35,300 nucleotides of DNA from Bilabrum cf. latius (GCA_965178125.1 CBCXTV010000012.1:1-35300); one strand, 5' to 3'. Shown: positions 16,408 through 26,656, numbered from the stretch's first letter. Translations and numbers: made by a program. The notes: generated from the sequence alone by a model not told the origin.

Positions 16408-16648
16408 GGCTGAATCGGAGGCTGACACTTCCCGAATCCTTCCCCCCATATTGTTGCGCGATTTCCAGCCAATTCAGCCTCGGATGACTCAAATCCTTTT
16501 AAATATTAACACGCGAGGTGAGTCAACCAAGGCTGAAACTCACGACATTATGGGGGAAAGGAGTCAGCCTCGAAACGGGCACATCCGGCTGAATCCTTCC
16601 CCCCATATTGTCGTGCACATTTCCGCCCCGGGCGATTCAGCCAATCGC
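16408..16648. promoter_or_regulatory. Origin-like iteron and stem-loop region upstream of Rep
   Basis: GGCTGA or its complement occurs seven times (16408, 16420, 16474, 16531, 16564, 16587, 16637). GAATCCTTCCCCCCATATTG is repeated at 16434 and 16591, with an inverted relative at 16545-16565. Between them TGACTCA (16485-16491) and TGAGTCA (16519-16525) form a perfect 7-bp stem, prolonged by CCT/AGG (16495-16497/16516-16518) past a 3-base bulge. The 18-base loop contains AAATATTAA (16501-16509). A second hairpin, GCGATT-CAGCC-AATCGC, is at 16632-16648. CRESS replicons carry NANTATTAC in a hairpin loop next to iterons; here only the last base departs from that consensus. Function is inferred. 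Confidence 0.45.
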
Positions 16649-16789
16649 GAAACACCATAAGATCATGGCTCCAGCACCCCCTGAATCGGACAAATGCCCA
16701 CCACATCCGGCTTCTCCGCTCGTTCCCCCGGCTAGGAGCCTCATTTTGGCGCGGTTTCCACATGGCTGCCGGCTCCTGCCCGCCCTGCC

Positions 16790-17190
16790 GTCGCGCACTT
16801 TCCGGGCCCGCCCCGGCCGCGGACCCCGTCCCCGCATTGGCCGCGGCCCACATGGCTGGCGACGGCCCACATGGCTGGCGGCGGCCCCGCGCCCCGCCGT
16901 CGCGCGCCGTCTGGGCCGGCTCTCCGGCCCGGCGTGCCCGGCCGGGTCCCGCCCGGGACGCGGGCCGCGTCCCGGCCGAGGCCGGGCCCGGCCGGGACGC
17001 GGCCCGCGCCTCCTCCCCCCCCCCCCCCCGCCCGGCCGGGACGCGGGCCGCGTCCCGGCCAGGGCCCGGGCCGCGGCCCGGGCCCAGAGCGGGTATCTGC
17101 CCGCGCCCGGCTTCGGCGCCGGGCTCGGGCGACGCGCCCGGGCCCGGCGCAGAAGCCGGGCCCTGCGGCCCGGGCCTCAGCCCGGGCCGC
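16790..17190. repeat. Very GC-rich palindrome-laden block
   Basis: Almost pure G/C, with repeated GGGACGCGGGCCGCGTCCC (16957 and 17038), CCCGGGCC words and a C-run (17015-17030). Open on all frames simply because A/T are nearly absent; no gene is supported. It separates the Rep upstream region from the coiled-coil gene. Confidence 0.75.
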
Positions 17191-17653
17191 CGGCACGCGC
17201 CCCGCCCCATCTTTGGCGATGCCGTCCAATCACTCAAATCCAAAACAGCCAAGGGCACGATCCCCGCATGCCGCCCACCGTGGCCTTTCCCACCTCGCTG
17301 TCGCTTCTGCCCGCAATGTCACGACGACCGCAAAACAAGTCGCTTCACAGGCGGACCTCTCAGGTCCCACAGCCGCACTCACGAGCGTGGCAACCCGCAT
17401 TCAGCCACGAAAATGCAACGAAAGCGAAGGCAAAAATGCAAGCAACGCGAACGGCCTGTTCCACAACGGCGCATGCGAGAACTCCATGGGCACTGCCGGG
17501 CCACTGCACATCCCTTGGGACCCGCTTTTCGGGGCGCACCGGAAAAAAATAGAGGGCCGGACCGGTCCGCGGCGTTTTGCCACGGGCGGCTTTGGCGCCG
17601 TCGCGGGACAGACGTCGGCGCCAGGCGCCAGGGGGGGGAAAGGCGTAAGCGCC
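17191..17653. other. Stretch without a secure gene
   Basis: A plus-strand frame crosses it and includes CPQC (17308-17319) followed by HSRTHERG (17368-17391), similar to a C2H2 finger but with 16 residues between the second Cys and first His instead of 12. Elsewhere it is Arg/Pro-rich. Otherwise I see only 3' flank of the minus-strand gene at 17654. Confidence 0.3.
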
Positions 17654-18073
17654 TCACTCGTCGCAGGCCCTCGGCGGCACTTCGCCGCCCACCAATCCGG
17701 CGGCCAGGCGCGCGCCCTCGGCGGGCTCCGTCGCGCCCGTCGCCGCGGCAGGTGGAGGCGAAGCGCTCTCCCCGGCGGCGGCGCTGCCCGCGCTTGAAGA
17801 ACTCGGCGCGGCCTCCCGTTGGTCCTTCCGCATGAGAAGCACGCTGACGAGGTCGTCGTCGCTCATCAAGCGCGCGCGCTTCTTCAGGCGGCTCTGGCGT
17901 TTCCTCGCGTTCTTCACCTGGCGGGTCAAGTCCTTCTTCACCTTGTTCGCCGCGATCTGCTCCTGCTTCAACCTCTCAATCTCCGCCCGGGCCGGATCCG
18001 CCGGCAGCGCCTCGAAGACGCTTGCCATCGCCGCGGTCACGACCGCGGAGTCTCCGGAGCCCGCGGACGCCAT
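17654..18073 (-). CDS. Small basic coiled-coil protein
   Basis: 139 residues from ATG 18073 (MASAGSGDSAVVTAAM) to TGA at 17654. Residues 28-70 are a highly charged helix (IERLKQEQIAANKVKKDL, KNARKRQSRLKKRARLM), followed by SDDDLVSVLLMRKDQ and an Ala/Ser/Pro-rich tail with one AAGCGCTC motif read as GESASPP. I recall similar basic helix plus DDDLVSVLLMRK segments as abundant in dinoflagellate predicted proteins, without known function. The start overlaps the end of the transposase frame by 37 bases, so it may be a co-expressed second protein of the same element or its 3' exon. Confidence 0.6.
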   Translation of the reverse strand: MASAGSGDSAVVTAAMASVFEALPADPARAEIERLKQEQIAANKVKKDLTRQVKNARKRQSRLKKRARLMSDDDLVSVLLMRKDQREAAPSSSSAGSAAAGESASPPPAAATGATEPAEGARLAAGLVGGEVPPRACDE

Positions 18074-20073
18074 GGCAACAAGCGGCGCCCGATGGGCAAG
18101 CGGCGGCGGCCAAGGGCAAGGGAGTCGTCCTCTCCGACGGCTGCGGCGACTGGGGACGCGGCCACTCTCTCGGGCGCCACCACATGCGAGCTGCTCCGCA
18201 GGCGGCCCACCCAGGGATTGGACCCTCCCGCTCGTTCTGCGGCGGCGTAGGGCGCGGCAAGCGCTCGCGCTTCTTCGCCCGCCCTGGCACGAGGATATCC
18301 GAGTACAAGGGGAAACAAGCGATCCACAGGGATCATGCGCCCGCGAGGGAAGATAGACTCGAAGCCGGCCAGCGCGGGGAGGCAGCCGCCGTCGAGGAAG
18401 CCCTCGGGCGCCGGGCCGAGCTCCTCTAGGAATCGGTTCGACGTCGGCCACGCCCCATGCAAGCCGCAGAGGGCGAAGGCGTTTCGCCAGTCCCGGCCAC
18501 TGACCACCCCGGTCACCGCGTCCGCGAGGACCGCCAGGAGATCCTCGATGGGGAGCTCGGCGTCGCGGCGACCCAACTGCTGCCCTTCCATGAGGACCCG
18601 GATGCGGTGCTTTAGGGGAGCGAAGACGGCCACATCGCATGGTTGGAGCCACCGCGTCGCGAGCGCCGGCAAGAGGTGGTAGTGGCATCCGGCGCGCGCC
18701 ACCGCGGCGGCGACTTCCTTCGTCGTGTGGACCGGGCAGGCGTCCATAGAGAGGATAATGCAGCGATCCAGTGCGACGGGCCTGAGGCTGGCCTTCAAGA
18801 CGTCCATAATCTTCGCGAACCCGGCACCGTCCAGCCAGGAGCTCTTCTGTCGCAGCAGGACGACCCGGTCGGTGCGGCCAGCGTTGAAGGTGGCCGCGGC
18901 AGCAGCAGGGACGAGGCGATCGTTGACGACGAAGATTTGCGGCAGCAGGGGTTGCACTGCCGCATCGTCGCACACGAAGCAGATGTAGGAAAGCGCGCTC
19001 CGTCGAGCGCGCAGGGACGCTCTCTGTTCCGGCGGCTGCCGGCGGCCGGGAAAGCGCTCGGTCGCAATGGCGCCGGGCCTCGGCGGCGGGAAGAACTTGA
19101 CGGAGCTCTCGTCCATGTTAATGCGCAGAACAGGGCGGCCCCCGGCGCAGCGGCGGGCGAGGAAGCGGTCCCACTGGAATGTCGCCAGGGCCTGTGCGAG
19201 AGCCGGGTCCCCGGCGGGCCCGCCGGAAAAAAAAAGGGGCCGTTTTTTTGGCCCCGAAATCGGGGCCGCCTATTAAAATCACAACACAGGGGGGGCCAGA
19301 AAACGGCCCCTGTTTTTTCAGGCCGGCCCGCCGGGGGACCCGCTTTTTGGCCGCCTCGGGGCCCGGTTCCCGCGAGCCTTCGCGCGCAAAGTGTCCCGGT
19401 CCAGGCGCGGCCCCATGGTAGGCGCCCGCAGCCTCACTCGCCAGCGCCGCCGCCAGCGCAGGATCCATTTCCGCGGCGGCCTCTCAACACGCCCCCCGAT
19501 GTGGCCGCCGGCCCCAACGGCGGCGGAGGGCCCGCCGGGGAGCGCTCCGCGCCATTGCCGCCAGAGGTATGTGTAGGTCGGCGCGAGGCCGGCGTCCATG
19601 TTCAATCGGGCCACCCACTCGCACAAGCTGCGCTCCCGGAGGAAGCGTTGCGCCGCCACCGCTGTGCGCTCGTCGGGAGGCCCGGCCACCGGCGCCGCCT
19701 GGGGCACCGCGCCGGGCGCCTCCGGATCCCGCGCAGGCAGGGCCGCGGCATGCGGCTGGGGCGAAGCGCTCCCAGCGTCGCCGGACCGCCTCCGCTTGCA
19801 GTCACGCTGCCGGAGGTACTCCGCTCGGGCCTCGGGCCCACCGGGGCCCGGCAGGGACGCCGCAATGTAATCCGCGACGGCCTGTGTGCGACTATCTCGC
19901 TTCGGCCGCGGCCGGGCGGCGCTGCGCTTCTGCTCCTTCGCGCGGCGGAGCGCGGCCGCGACCGCGCGGGCCTCCGTCGCAGCCCGCTCCCGCTCCGCGA
20001 CCAGGTCCTTCAGGGAGGCTCGAGGCACCGCCGGCATCGGCGAGGACTGTATTGCGGGGCAGGGCGCCGACAA
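18037..20073 (-). CDS. DDE (pogo/CENP-B/jerky-like) transposase, interrupted by a hairpin element
   Basis: Two in-phase parts. The 5' part (19342-20073; ATG 20073 or 20037) has a charged helix (LKDLVAERERAATEARAV), FLRERSLCEWVARLNMD, and an Arg/Trp-rich segment (RKWILRWRRRWRVRL), probably DNA-binding. The 3' part (18037 to about 19204) has FQWDRFLARRC, VLRINMDESSVKFF (first Asp, codon at about 19113), ILSMDACPVHTT (second Asp) and ATRWLQPCDVAVF (third Asp), with 35 residues between the last two, as expected for DDE_1-type endonucleases. Cut-and-paste transposase is the likely activity. A 137-bp hairpin element with in-frame stop separates the parts; the product needs it spliced out. An AAGCGCTC motif lies 18 residues after the first Asp (ATERFPG). 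No terminal inverted repeats of the transposon were found. Confidence 0.75.
19205..19341. mobile_element. Short inverted-repeat element in the transposase gene (introner-like)
   Basis: The left arm (19205-19246: GGGTCCCC, GGCGGGCC, an A-run, GGGGCCGTTTT) and right arm (19300-19341) are imperfect inverted repeats of about 40 bp. Inside lies a perfect 7-bp hairpin GGCCCCG-AAAT-CGGGGCC (19250-19267) plus GGGGCC/GGCCCC words. It contains the only stop between the two transposase parts. Short inverted-repeat elements that behave as introns ('introners') are known in dinoflagellates; assignment to that class is inference. Confidence 0.6.
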
Positions 20074-20440
20074 AAGTCACGACGGTGGAACTGCCATCGT
20101 TGCGCTCGCGCAATGCCCCTGCAACATATGAGCAAAAAGGACGCGGATTCCTCCTCCGGACACTCGCGCGTGCGGCCAAGTGCTTTGGGCCCCACCCCGA
20201 ACCCGGGGGGGGGGGGGGGGGGCGGGAGAGCACAATGCCAATGAGCTTGCGGGCCAAGCGCTCCGCGACACGGTCTCTTACTGAAACACCGACGGCGACC
20301 TGTCTGTGGAGGTCAAGCGCTCTCCTCGAAACGCGCCGCAAAGCAGCGCGCCGGAACTCTGGGCGATCCAGCGCCTAATTCCCGGGATGCTCAGCCCAGT
20401 ATCCTCATGATCGCCCTCGCATCAACAAGGCGACGGGCGC
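20074..20440. other. 5' flank of the transposase, no gene seen
   Basis: Contains a G-run (about 20204-20221) and two AAGCGCTC motifs (20255, 20315). No protein-like frame, and no inverted repeat matching the region downstream of 17654 was found. Confidence 0.5.
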
Positions 20441-20499
20441 TGAAGTGAAACACCCTGCACTGTCTCGGTGGAGGCGAAGCACTCTGCGGGCAAATGCGA

Positions 20500-20770
20500 C
20501 ATGTGACGAGGCAGTGTCATGACAACCTGTTGCCTGTCAAGATGCCATGCCGAATCCCTCTTTGATGCCCCTGCGCATACCACTCGACGGTCAAATATCG
20601 GCCTCGAAACTGGCCTGGGCCATGACGAAAACAAAGCGACAAGCACTCAATTGAGACATAATGCAAACACACATTTTCATGCGAGGGGATGTTCCATTTC
20701 AACCCCTTGCCTGTCAAGGTGCCACATCTAGTCCCTTTTGCAAGCCCCTTCACATGCCAGAAAACGACCC
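20500..20770. repeat. ~180-bp spacer units, diverged copy
   Basis: Related to 500-1035 (CTGCGCATACCACTCGACGGTCAAATATCGG and CCTGTCAAGGTGCCA versions), clearly more diverged than the two 12-kb copies are from each other. It lies downstream of the truncated alpha tail. Confidence 0.65.
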
Positions 20771-20878
20771 TGATCGTGCTCCCGCGACGGGAGGCGAAGC
20801 GCTCACTCTTCGGCGCGGCAAAGCGCTCGCGCGGGCGAGGCGAAGCGGCCTCGGGCGGCCAAGCAGCGGCCGCCGCAC

Positions 20879-20943
20879 TCATCCGGAGGAGAGCTCCTCG
20901 TCGGAGTCGAGGCCCCCCTGCGCCCAGTCGACGCCCAAGAAGG
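20879..20943 (-). pseudogene. Truncated alpha tail, older copy
   Basis: Encodes LGVDWAQGGLDSDEELSSG with TGA at 20879-20881, matching the end of alpha exon E apart from a few substitutions. Similarity stops at about 20943; upstream on this strand is unrelated, AT-richer sequence. It keeps the normal alpha 3' flank (two AAGCGCTC motifs, then 180-bp units). Confidence 0.7.
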
Positions 20944-21570
20944 TGGCAGATCTCTCTTGGGGAAATGCCATGATCAGACTGGAAAACCATGAATGAAAAG
21001 AACACGGAAATGTCGAACTCTGCAGAAATGACGAGACCCTCAAAGAAATACAGTGGTGTGTCTGAAGCCCAACAGTTCCACTGAATGGTTTCCGGACGAG
21101 ATCATACACATTGCATATGGCATCACAGTTAACTTCGCGTTTAAAAAAAAACCAACCAAAGACCACCCGTCCACCCAGGGGATGTGTGACAATTGTGCGT
21201 GTGACAAAAGGCTGCGGCTCCTACAGCATGCTCACCTCCCGGCGAGCGTTGTTGGATACGACGCATACCGGCGAACTTTGTCTCGCTGGGGCCTCACCCG
21301 GCAGACACGCCTGGTCGGCTTGCGCCCAAGCGCAACGCACACGCGCAACTCGGTGCACGCGGGAAACAGGTTCGTGCAGGCGTTGGAGACGCTCTGTGGT
21401 AGCGCGATCCAATACATGACGCGCTTGGGACCCCCTCCTCATTCTTACGCCGCCGTTACGACAGAGCGGCTGGCAGCACATCCTTTCCTTGTGCGCTGCA
21501 AGGCAACGCGGCATCCGGACACCGTTGAGAAGCCCCCGCACATACTTGCTGCCCTGGGCCGACAGAGCTT
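20944..21570. other. AT-richer single-copy stretch
   Basis: Missing from the first copy (between 161 and 162). A plus-strand frame from 21053 to 21655 (within it RFVQALETLCGSAIQYMTRLG and ERLAAHPFLVRCKATRH) is possible, but it ends in duplicated spacer and has no recognisable domain, so I do not call a gene. Confidence 0.3.
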
Positions 21571-21650
21571 GTGGACGCTCCGGGCCGGCAACGGTGGATC
21601 CTCGCTCAGAGCACGGAGGGCTGGTGCACGGTCCGAAGCGCAGGCGGTCG

Positions 21651-21765
<115 letters not shown>

Positions 21766-22759
21766 TCAGACTATCAGCGTCCGAGGACGCAACCTCGAAA
21801 GAGGCATCTATGATGATTATGATCTCGTTGGGAAACTCTCAAATGGAAGCCCAAGAAAATACGACCGCCAAGTCATAAGGCGACAGTGCCAAACAGAAGA
21901 CGGGCACACACATGAAACACCGAGCACTGTCACATTGGAGGCCAAGCGCTCTCCGGCCAAATGCGACATGTGAGTACGTCGTGTCATAGCATCCCCTTAC
22001 CTGTCAATGTGCAAGGCGAGTCCCCCTCTGGTGTCCCTCAGCCTACCATTCGACCGTCAAAGAACCGCCTCGGAGCTGGGCTGGGCCTTCACTTCAACAT
22101 AGGGACAAGCACTGACTTGAGACACGCTGCAAACACATGTTGTTCATGCCAGTAGGCTGTGCCATGTCAACACCTTGCTGCCAGTGAGGATGCCCATCCT
22201 CTTTCGTTCTACAAGCCCCTGCGCATACCACTCGACCGTCAAAGATCGGCCTCGAAGCCGGGCCCGGCCTTCACAGCAACATAGAGACATCCACGGAAAT
22301 GAGACACCCCGGAAACACACATTATTCATGCGAGCGGCCTGCGCAATGTCCACCCTTAGCCGGTCAAGGTGCCATGCCGAGTCACTTGTTCAAGCCTGCG
22401 CGCCTGCCACTCGACCGTCAGAGATCGCCCTGGAAGCTGGGCAAAACTGTCCCGCGCCCGGGCCTGGCCATGGCCCGGGCCCGAGGGCCCGGGCGCCAGG
22501 CCCGGGCCAGAGGCCGGCCCGGGCACCGGCCCGGGCCCAAAGTTTGACGGCACGAGCAAAGATGTCGGACCTTACTTCTGCGGGCGGGACGTCCGCCCTG
22601 TCGGCCCGCATGGGCAGTTCAGTCCGCCGCCCGGGCGCTTCCCGGGCAGAGGGCGCGCGCTCCCGCGACGGGAGGCGAAGCGCTCACCCTTCGGCGCGGC
22701 AAAGCGCTCGCGCGGGCGAGGCGAAGCGGCCTCGGGCGGCCAAGCACCGGCCGCCGCAC

Positions 22760-22936
22760 TCATCCGGAGGAGAGCTCCTCGTCGGACTCGAGGCCCTCCT
22801 GCGCCCAGTCGGGGCCCAAGAAGTAGTCCCACAAGTGCCGGTTGTAGAGCTGCTTGTAGAGCAAGGCCTCGTGAGGCGCCGCCGTCCGGGCGTCGTCGAC
22901 CTCGAGCGCCACCGGCTTGTACCAGGTAGTGTCCGC
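22760..22936 (-). CDS. Alpha gene, last exon (E), copy 2
   Basis: Same 177 bases as 1346-1522, differing by ELDD to EVDD. Ends SDEELSSG with TGA at 22760-22762. The C-run of the preceding intron is shorter (about ten) than in copy 1. Confidence 0.6.
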   Translation of the reverse strand, partial: ADTTWYKPVALEVDDARTAAPHEALLYKQLYNRHLWDYFLGPDWAQEGLESDEELSSG

Positions 22937-23071
22937 CTTGGTGTTGGTGGGGGGGGGGAAGAGGGGGGAAATGGGTGGGTGGGCTTTGTGGTCGCGGGTG
23001 GGGCTGAGCGGGGGGTTTCTGGGGAGGCAAAGCGCTCTCCCGGTGAGAGCAAAAATCAGAACGCCAATGAC

Positions 23072-24577
23072 CGCAACCGCCTCGGCCAACTCAGCGAAGA
23101 CCCGGCGCTGGTAGACCGAAATGGCCTGCCGGCGCTTCCGCGCTTGCTCCTTCGTGAGGCGATGGACCACCTCGTCGAGCGCTCGCTCGTCACACACAAG
23201 CTGCTCCGCCAATCGGGTGATAGGGCTGGGTCTCCCCCCCGGGGTGGTGCCGTAGCCCTCGGGATCCTCTCTGAGCATCGCCGGACCGCGGTCCTGGCTC
23301 TGGAGCGGACGAGCTCTCCTCCCGCGCGGCCAAGCGCTCGCGGACCCGCATGCTGCTCGGACCTTTCCTTCCATGCCCGGCGGGCGGCCTGCTCTTGCTG
23401 GTCCGGGCTCACAGGCGGGCCGATCCATTGACCATGCCAGTCAACCCACCATCTCCGCCACAGCCTCTCCGACCAGGCCGGGTCGGAGACTGCCGTCGGG
23501 GGGAGCTGCGTCTTCCAGTGCAGCCCCGGAGCGCTCAAGTTGAGCTTTTCAAGCCACAGCGGTGGCCCTTTGTCCGTCCACCCGCAGAGGTGCCGCTCGC
23601 CCTTTGCGCAACGGAACCCCTCCCCGACCCAGCTATTCTTCCAGCTGGAGTTGCGGACCCATCGGCCTTTCTCGCACCCGCTCACATGGGCTTCGTACGA
23701 CCCGGCGCTCGGCCATAAATAGCAGGCACCTACGGTGTTCTGCGCCCCGCCGGCGAGCCACTGGGCCAGGATAATGTCCAGGTGATTGGGCGTGGACCTT
23801 TCGAGCACCTCAAGAAAGGCCGCCGCGAAAGTTTTCGTGAAGGCGACGAGGGTCGTGGCATGGCCCGGCTGCCACTTCCTATGGGATTGGCCCTCCCAAC
23901 AAAGCCACACGAAGTTCCCACGACCTTGGCGCGCCGCTGCGGTCGCGATGTGGATCAGATCCACGAGCTCCTGCGACGGTTTCGCCTTCGGAGGCTTGTG
24001 CTTCCATCCCAGGAAGCACCTTTGCTGCGCCTTTTTGGACGCTTGGGACACCCGGAACTTTTTCGCCTGCCGCTCGTGCCCGTCTGTGCCCGGCGCGGCC
24101 GGCGGGTCTCTCCCCTCGGTTTTTTTCGGAGGTCCCAACGGTCTGGGGCGAAGCGCTCCCAGCTGAGCCCGGCAAAGCGCTCGGGGCGGAGGGCGTCACT
24201 TGGCCGACGTCGTTTTCCTGTTTTTCCTCCTTCGTCGTGGGTGCTGTCGGCCCCGCAGCAGCGGGTGGGGAGGAGGCGGGAGGCGAAGCGCTCTCCCCGG
24301 TTCGCTCCGGCGCGCTCGGTTGCGCGCTCTGGGTTCCCGAGGGGGCGCCCCGAGGTTCCGACCCCGCCCCTGTCGCCGGCTCTTCCCTCGTCGACACGAA
24401 GAGGGCGCGGACGTCCTCGTGGAGCTGCTGCGAGATCGTCTTGCCAGCGAAGCTGCCCCAGTGTCGGTTACTGTCCGCCCAGCAATCCTTCTCGTACATG
24501 CGGTAGTCGCCTTCGGCCAGGATGAACAACGTGTCTTCCGGCAGCCGGGGGTCGACGCAATGCCGAAGGAGTATGTC
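23072..24577 (-). CDS. Alpha gene, main exon (D), copy 2 (frameshifted)
   Basis: As 1666-3178. The start region reads through DILLRHCVDPRLPEDTLFILAEG without the copy-1 change near 3135, so this copy is the better guide there. Two single-base indels break the frame: an extra T in the run near 24120 (SEKNRGERP against AKTEGRDPP) and one C fewer near 23320 inside the 103-bp element. Either the locus is decaying or the assembly carries homopolymer errors. Confidence 0.5.
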
Positions 24578-24659
24578 CTTGGATGGAAATGGTTATCAAA
24601 ACAGGCCTGCAGGCCCCCCTCCCCCCCCCCAAAAAAAAAAGGCCTCGAGGCCCCAAGAT

Positions 24660-24836
24660 TTTTCTCTGGTCTAATCGTCCTTCCAGAAGTGGAAGACGGC
24701 GTGCCTCCTCTCGCAAAGCGGGCTCTCTTGACGCCGCCCGTCCCACCATTTCCACACACTGGCAGGGGCGGAATCTCATCGACATGTACGGGAGGGTCGC
24801 GACCTCGGCTTCGTCCTCGTGGGTGAGCGTCATCAC
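24660..24836 (-). CDS. Alpha gene, exon C (tentative), copy 2
   Basis: MTLTHEDEAEVATLPYMSM then RFRPCQCVEMVGRAASREPAL is open here over its full length. Contains three bases more than copy 1 at the YMSM site and one A more near 24716. Frame choice remains uncertain. Confidence 0.35.
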
Positions 24837-25125
24837 CTTGAGGCATGGCTCGGGTGTCCAATGGCCCCGGGGCTAAGCGCTCCCGGTTCACCGGGCCACG
24901 CGCTCGCGGCGCTGCCGGGGCCAAGCGCTCCCGGCTTCACTGTCGCCTTCTCGGGCCCCCGCACCCCGCGCCACTTCCCACCCGGCCCGGCGCTCCCACC
25001 CCAAGAAGGCCCTCCGCCCGTCCCGCCCTGTTCCCGGATTCCCCCCCGCCCCACCGCCCGCCCGGCCCGGCCCGAGGGAACGGACCCACCCAAGACATAT
25101 GCACGACAACAACATGAACCTGCAC

Positions 25126-25478
25126 TGGCCGCCCTTCGATGACCTTCAACGTCGACTGCGGGTTGAACCTCGCCGGGGCGCTGTTCAACTGCGTCCGCGC
25201 GTACTCCGCCGCGAAGAACTGCAGGTCATCATGGATCTTCTTCGCCGCCGGGCTCGTCGGGTCCAATGCTTTCCCCATCAGCTTCTGCCACTCCTGCTCA
25301 GTGTAGGCCTCGGCGCCGCCGGACTGGTAATTCGTGACTTCGCGCACGAACGCCATCCTCGTCTCCTTCTCCGCCTCCTCCCATCGCTTCTGGCGCTCGT
25401 CCGTCGTGAGGAGGTTCTCCCTCTGGTGCCGGCCTTTCACCTGCTTCAGCAGTCGTCGCCGGACCCGCCGGACGCCAT
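25126..25478 (-). CDS. Shared exon B, alpha copy 2 (frameshifted)
   Basis: ATG at 25478; one C is missing near 25450, so the frame breaks after nine codons, but the remainder (KGRHQRENLLTTDERQKRW to STLKVIEG) is complete from 25440. Unlike copy 1 it has the normal C-run near 25273. Confidence 0.5.
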
Positions 25479-25710
25479 GGCGGGGCGCGCTCGCGCCCCA
25501 AGGGGTCCACTGGCGGCTAAGCGCTCGCCGTGCCGACGCGGCTGAACGATGGCCACGAGCGCGGGCGGAGGCGACTCACCAGACACCGGACTTTCCTTGT
25601 CATGCAAGATGCCCGGGAAGCCCCCGGCATGGACGGCAAAGCGCTCGCCCTGTGCCGGGGTGATCTCCGTCCCTGAGATCATGGCCAGAGGACACCCTTC
25701 TGCTTCAAAT

Positions 25711-26037
25711 TCACTTCGCGCAAGCGTGCCCCCCCCCCCGGCATGCCCACACCAAGCCATGCACACCGCTGCTGGAACTCCCAGCAATCCCTCCCTGCGA
25801 CGGGCAACTTGGCATTCGGATGCCTCCGGTCCAACCACAGCATGTAACTTCGCAAGCGTTTGTCTTGCGTCTCGAAATTCCATGTCTCCCCGGCTGTACC
25901 GGCTCCAAAGGCCCCATCATGCCATCGAGCAACCATGGCTGTCCAGGACCCCGCTTTTGCACCCATGCTAGGTACTGCCTCAGGCCCTCCGGGCCCGCTC
26001 GCCCGGAGAGTTCGCCCATGAGCCCTGACTGCGCCAT
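25711..26037 (-). CDS. Shared exon A, alpha copy 2 (frameshifted)
   Basis: ATG at 26037 with the usual upstream module. One G is missing near 25890, breaking the frame after EPVQPG; the rest (WNFETQDKRLRSYMLWL) continues in another frame to 25679. Confidence 0.5.
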   Translation of the reverse strand: MAQSGLMGELSGRAGPEGLRQYLAWVQKRGPGQPWLLDGMMGPLEPVQPGRHGISRRKTNACEVTCCGWTGGIRMPSCPSQGGIAGSSSSGVHGLVWACRGGGHACAK

Positions 26038-26417
26038 GTTCGAACCGCCGCGTCTGCAGACACCCTTGTTACTCCAAGCGTGACGACCTCATGCGTCGAC
26101 AAGCTCGAATGCGAAAAGAACATGACGCACACGGAGACCCACAAAAAAAACACATGCAACTACCTGAGGTCGATGGAGAGGTTTGCCCTGAACGCCACAG
26201 CCACCAAGGGGTCGCACCCAGCCAACAACGCGTTGCCACCCAGGTGTCGGGACAGTCCCGGCGCTGGTCTTCCTCCGCACCGCGGCCAAGCGCTCGCGCC
26301 TCCGGGTGCGCGGCGAAGCGCTCGCGCTATCCATGTACTTTCTCGGTTGCACCATCGCCGGCGCGGGGCCGGCAACAGCAGCGCGCCCGCATGGGACGAC
26401 CTTTCCGGCACGCAGGC

Positions 26418-26656
26418 GGCCCCGATTTTGGGGCTGGATTTTGGCCCCGAAATCTGCGGGCCAAAGGGTGTCCCCCAACTGTTGGCGATCCCCTCTTTCG
26501 AGCACACCTTTCGGGACCAAAATCCGGCCCCGAAAACAAGCCCGCCCAAGGGCGCTTTGCGTCACGCTACTGTGGGGTCCTCGAGGGGCCCAAAAAACGA
26601 ACCGGGGACGGGACCCGAAAAGGGTCGCGACCGGGGCCCCTTTTCAGGGGCCGTGG
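26418..26656. repeat. Spacer repeat R, copy 5
   Basis: Nearly identical to 5029-5268, in the same place between a beta stop and an alpha start. Confidence 0.8.

Noticed and set aside
16181-16492. N-terminal extension of Rep to 16492
   Set aside because: It would translate the iteron and hairpin region; composition changes abruptly, and ATG 16180 is followed at once by typical low-complexity N-terminal sequence.
16608-17835. Long plus-strand reading frames across the GC-rich block
   Set aside because: Open because stops need A/T; composition is Arg/Pro/Gly/Ala throughout and the downstream part overlaps the coiled-coil gene.
17600-20250. Terminal inverted repeats of the transposon carrying the DDE gene
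   Set aside because: Searched by eye on both sides; only GC-rich chance matches were found.
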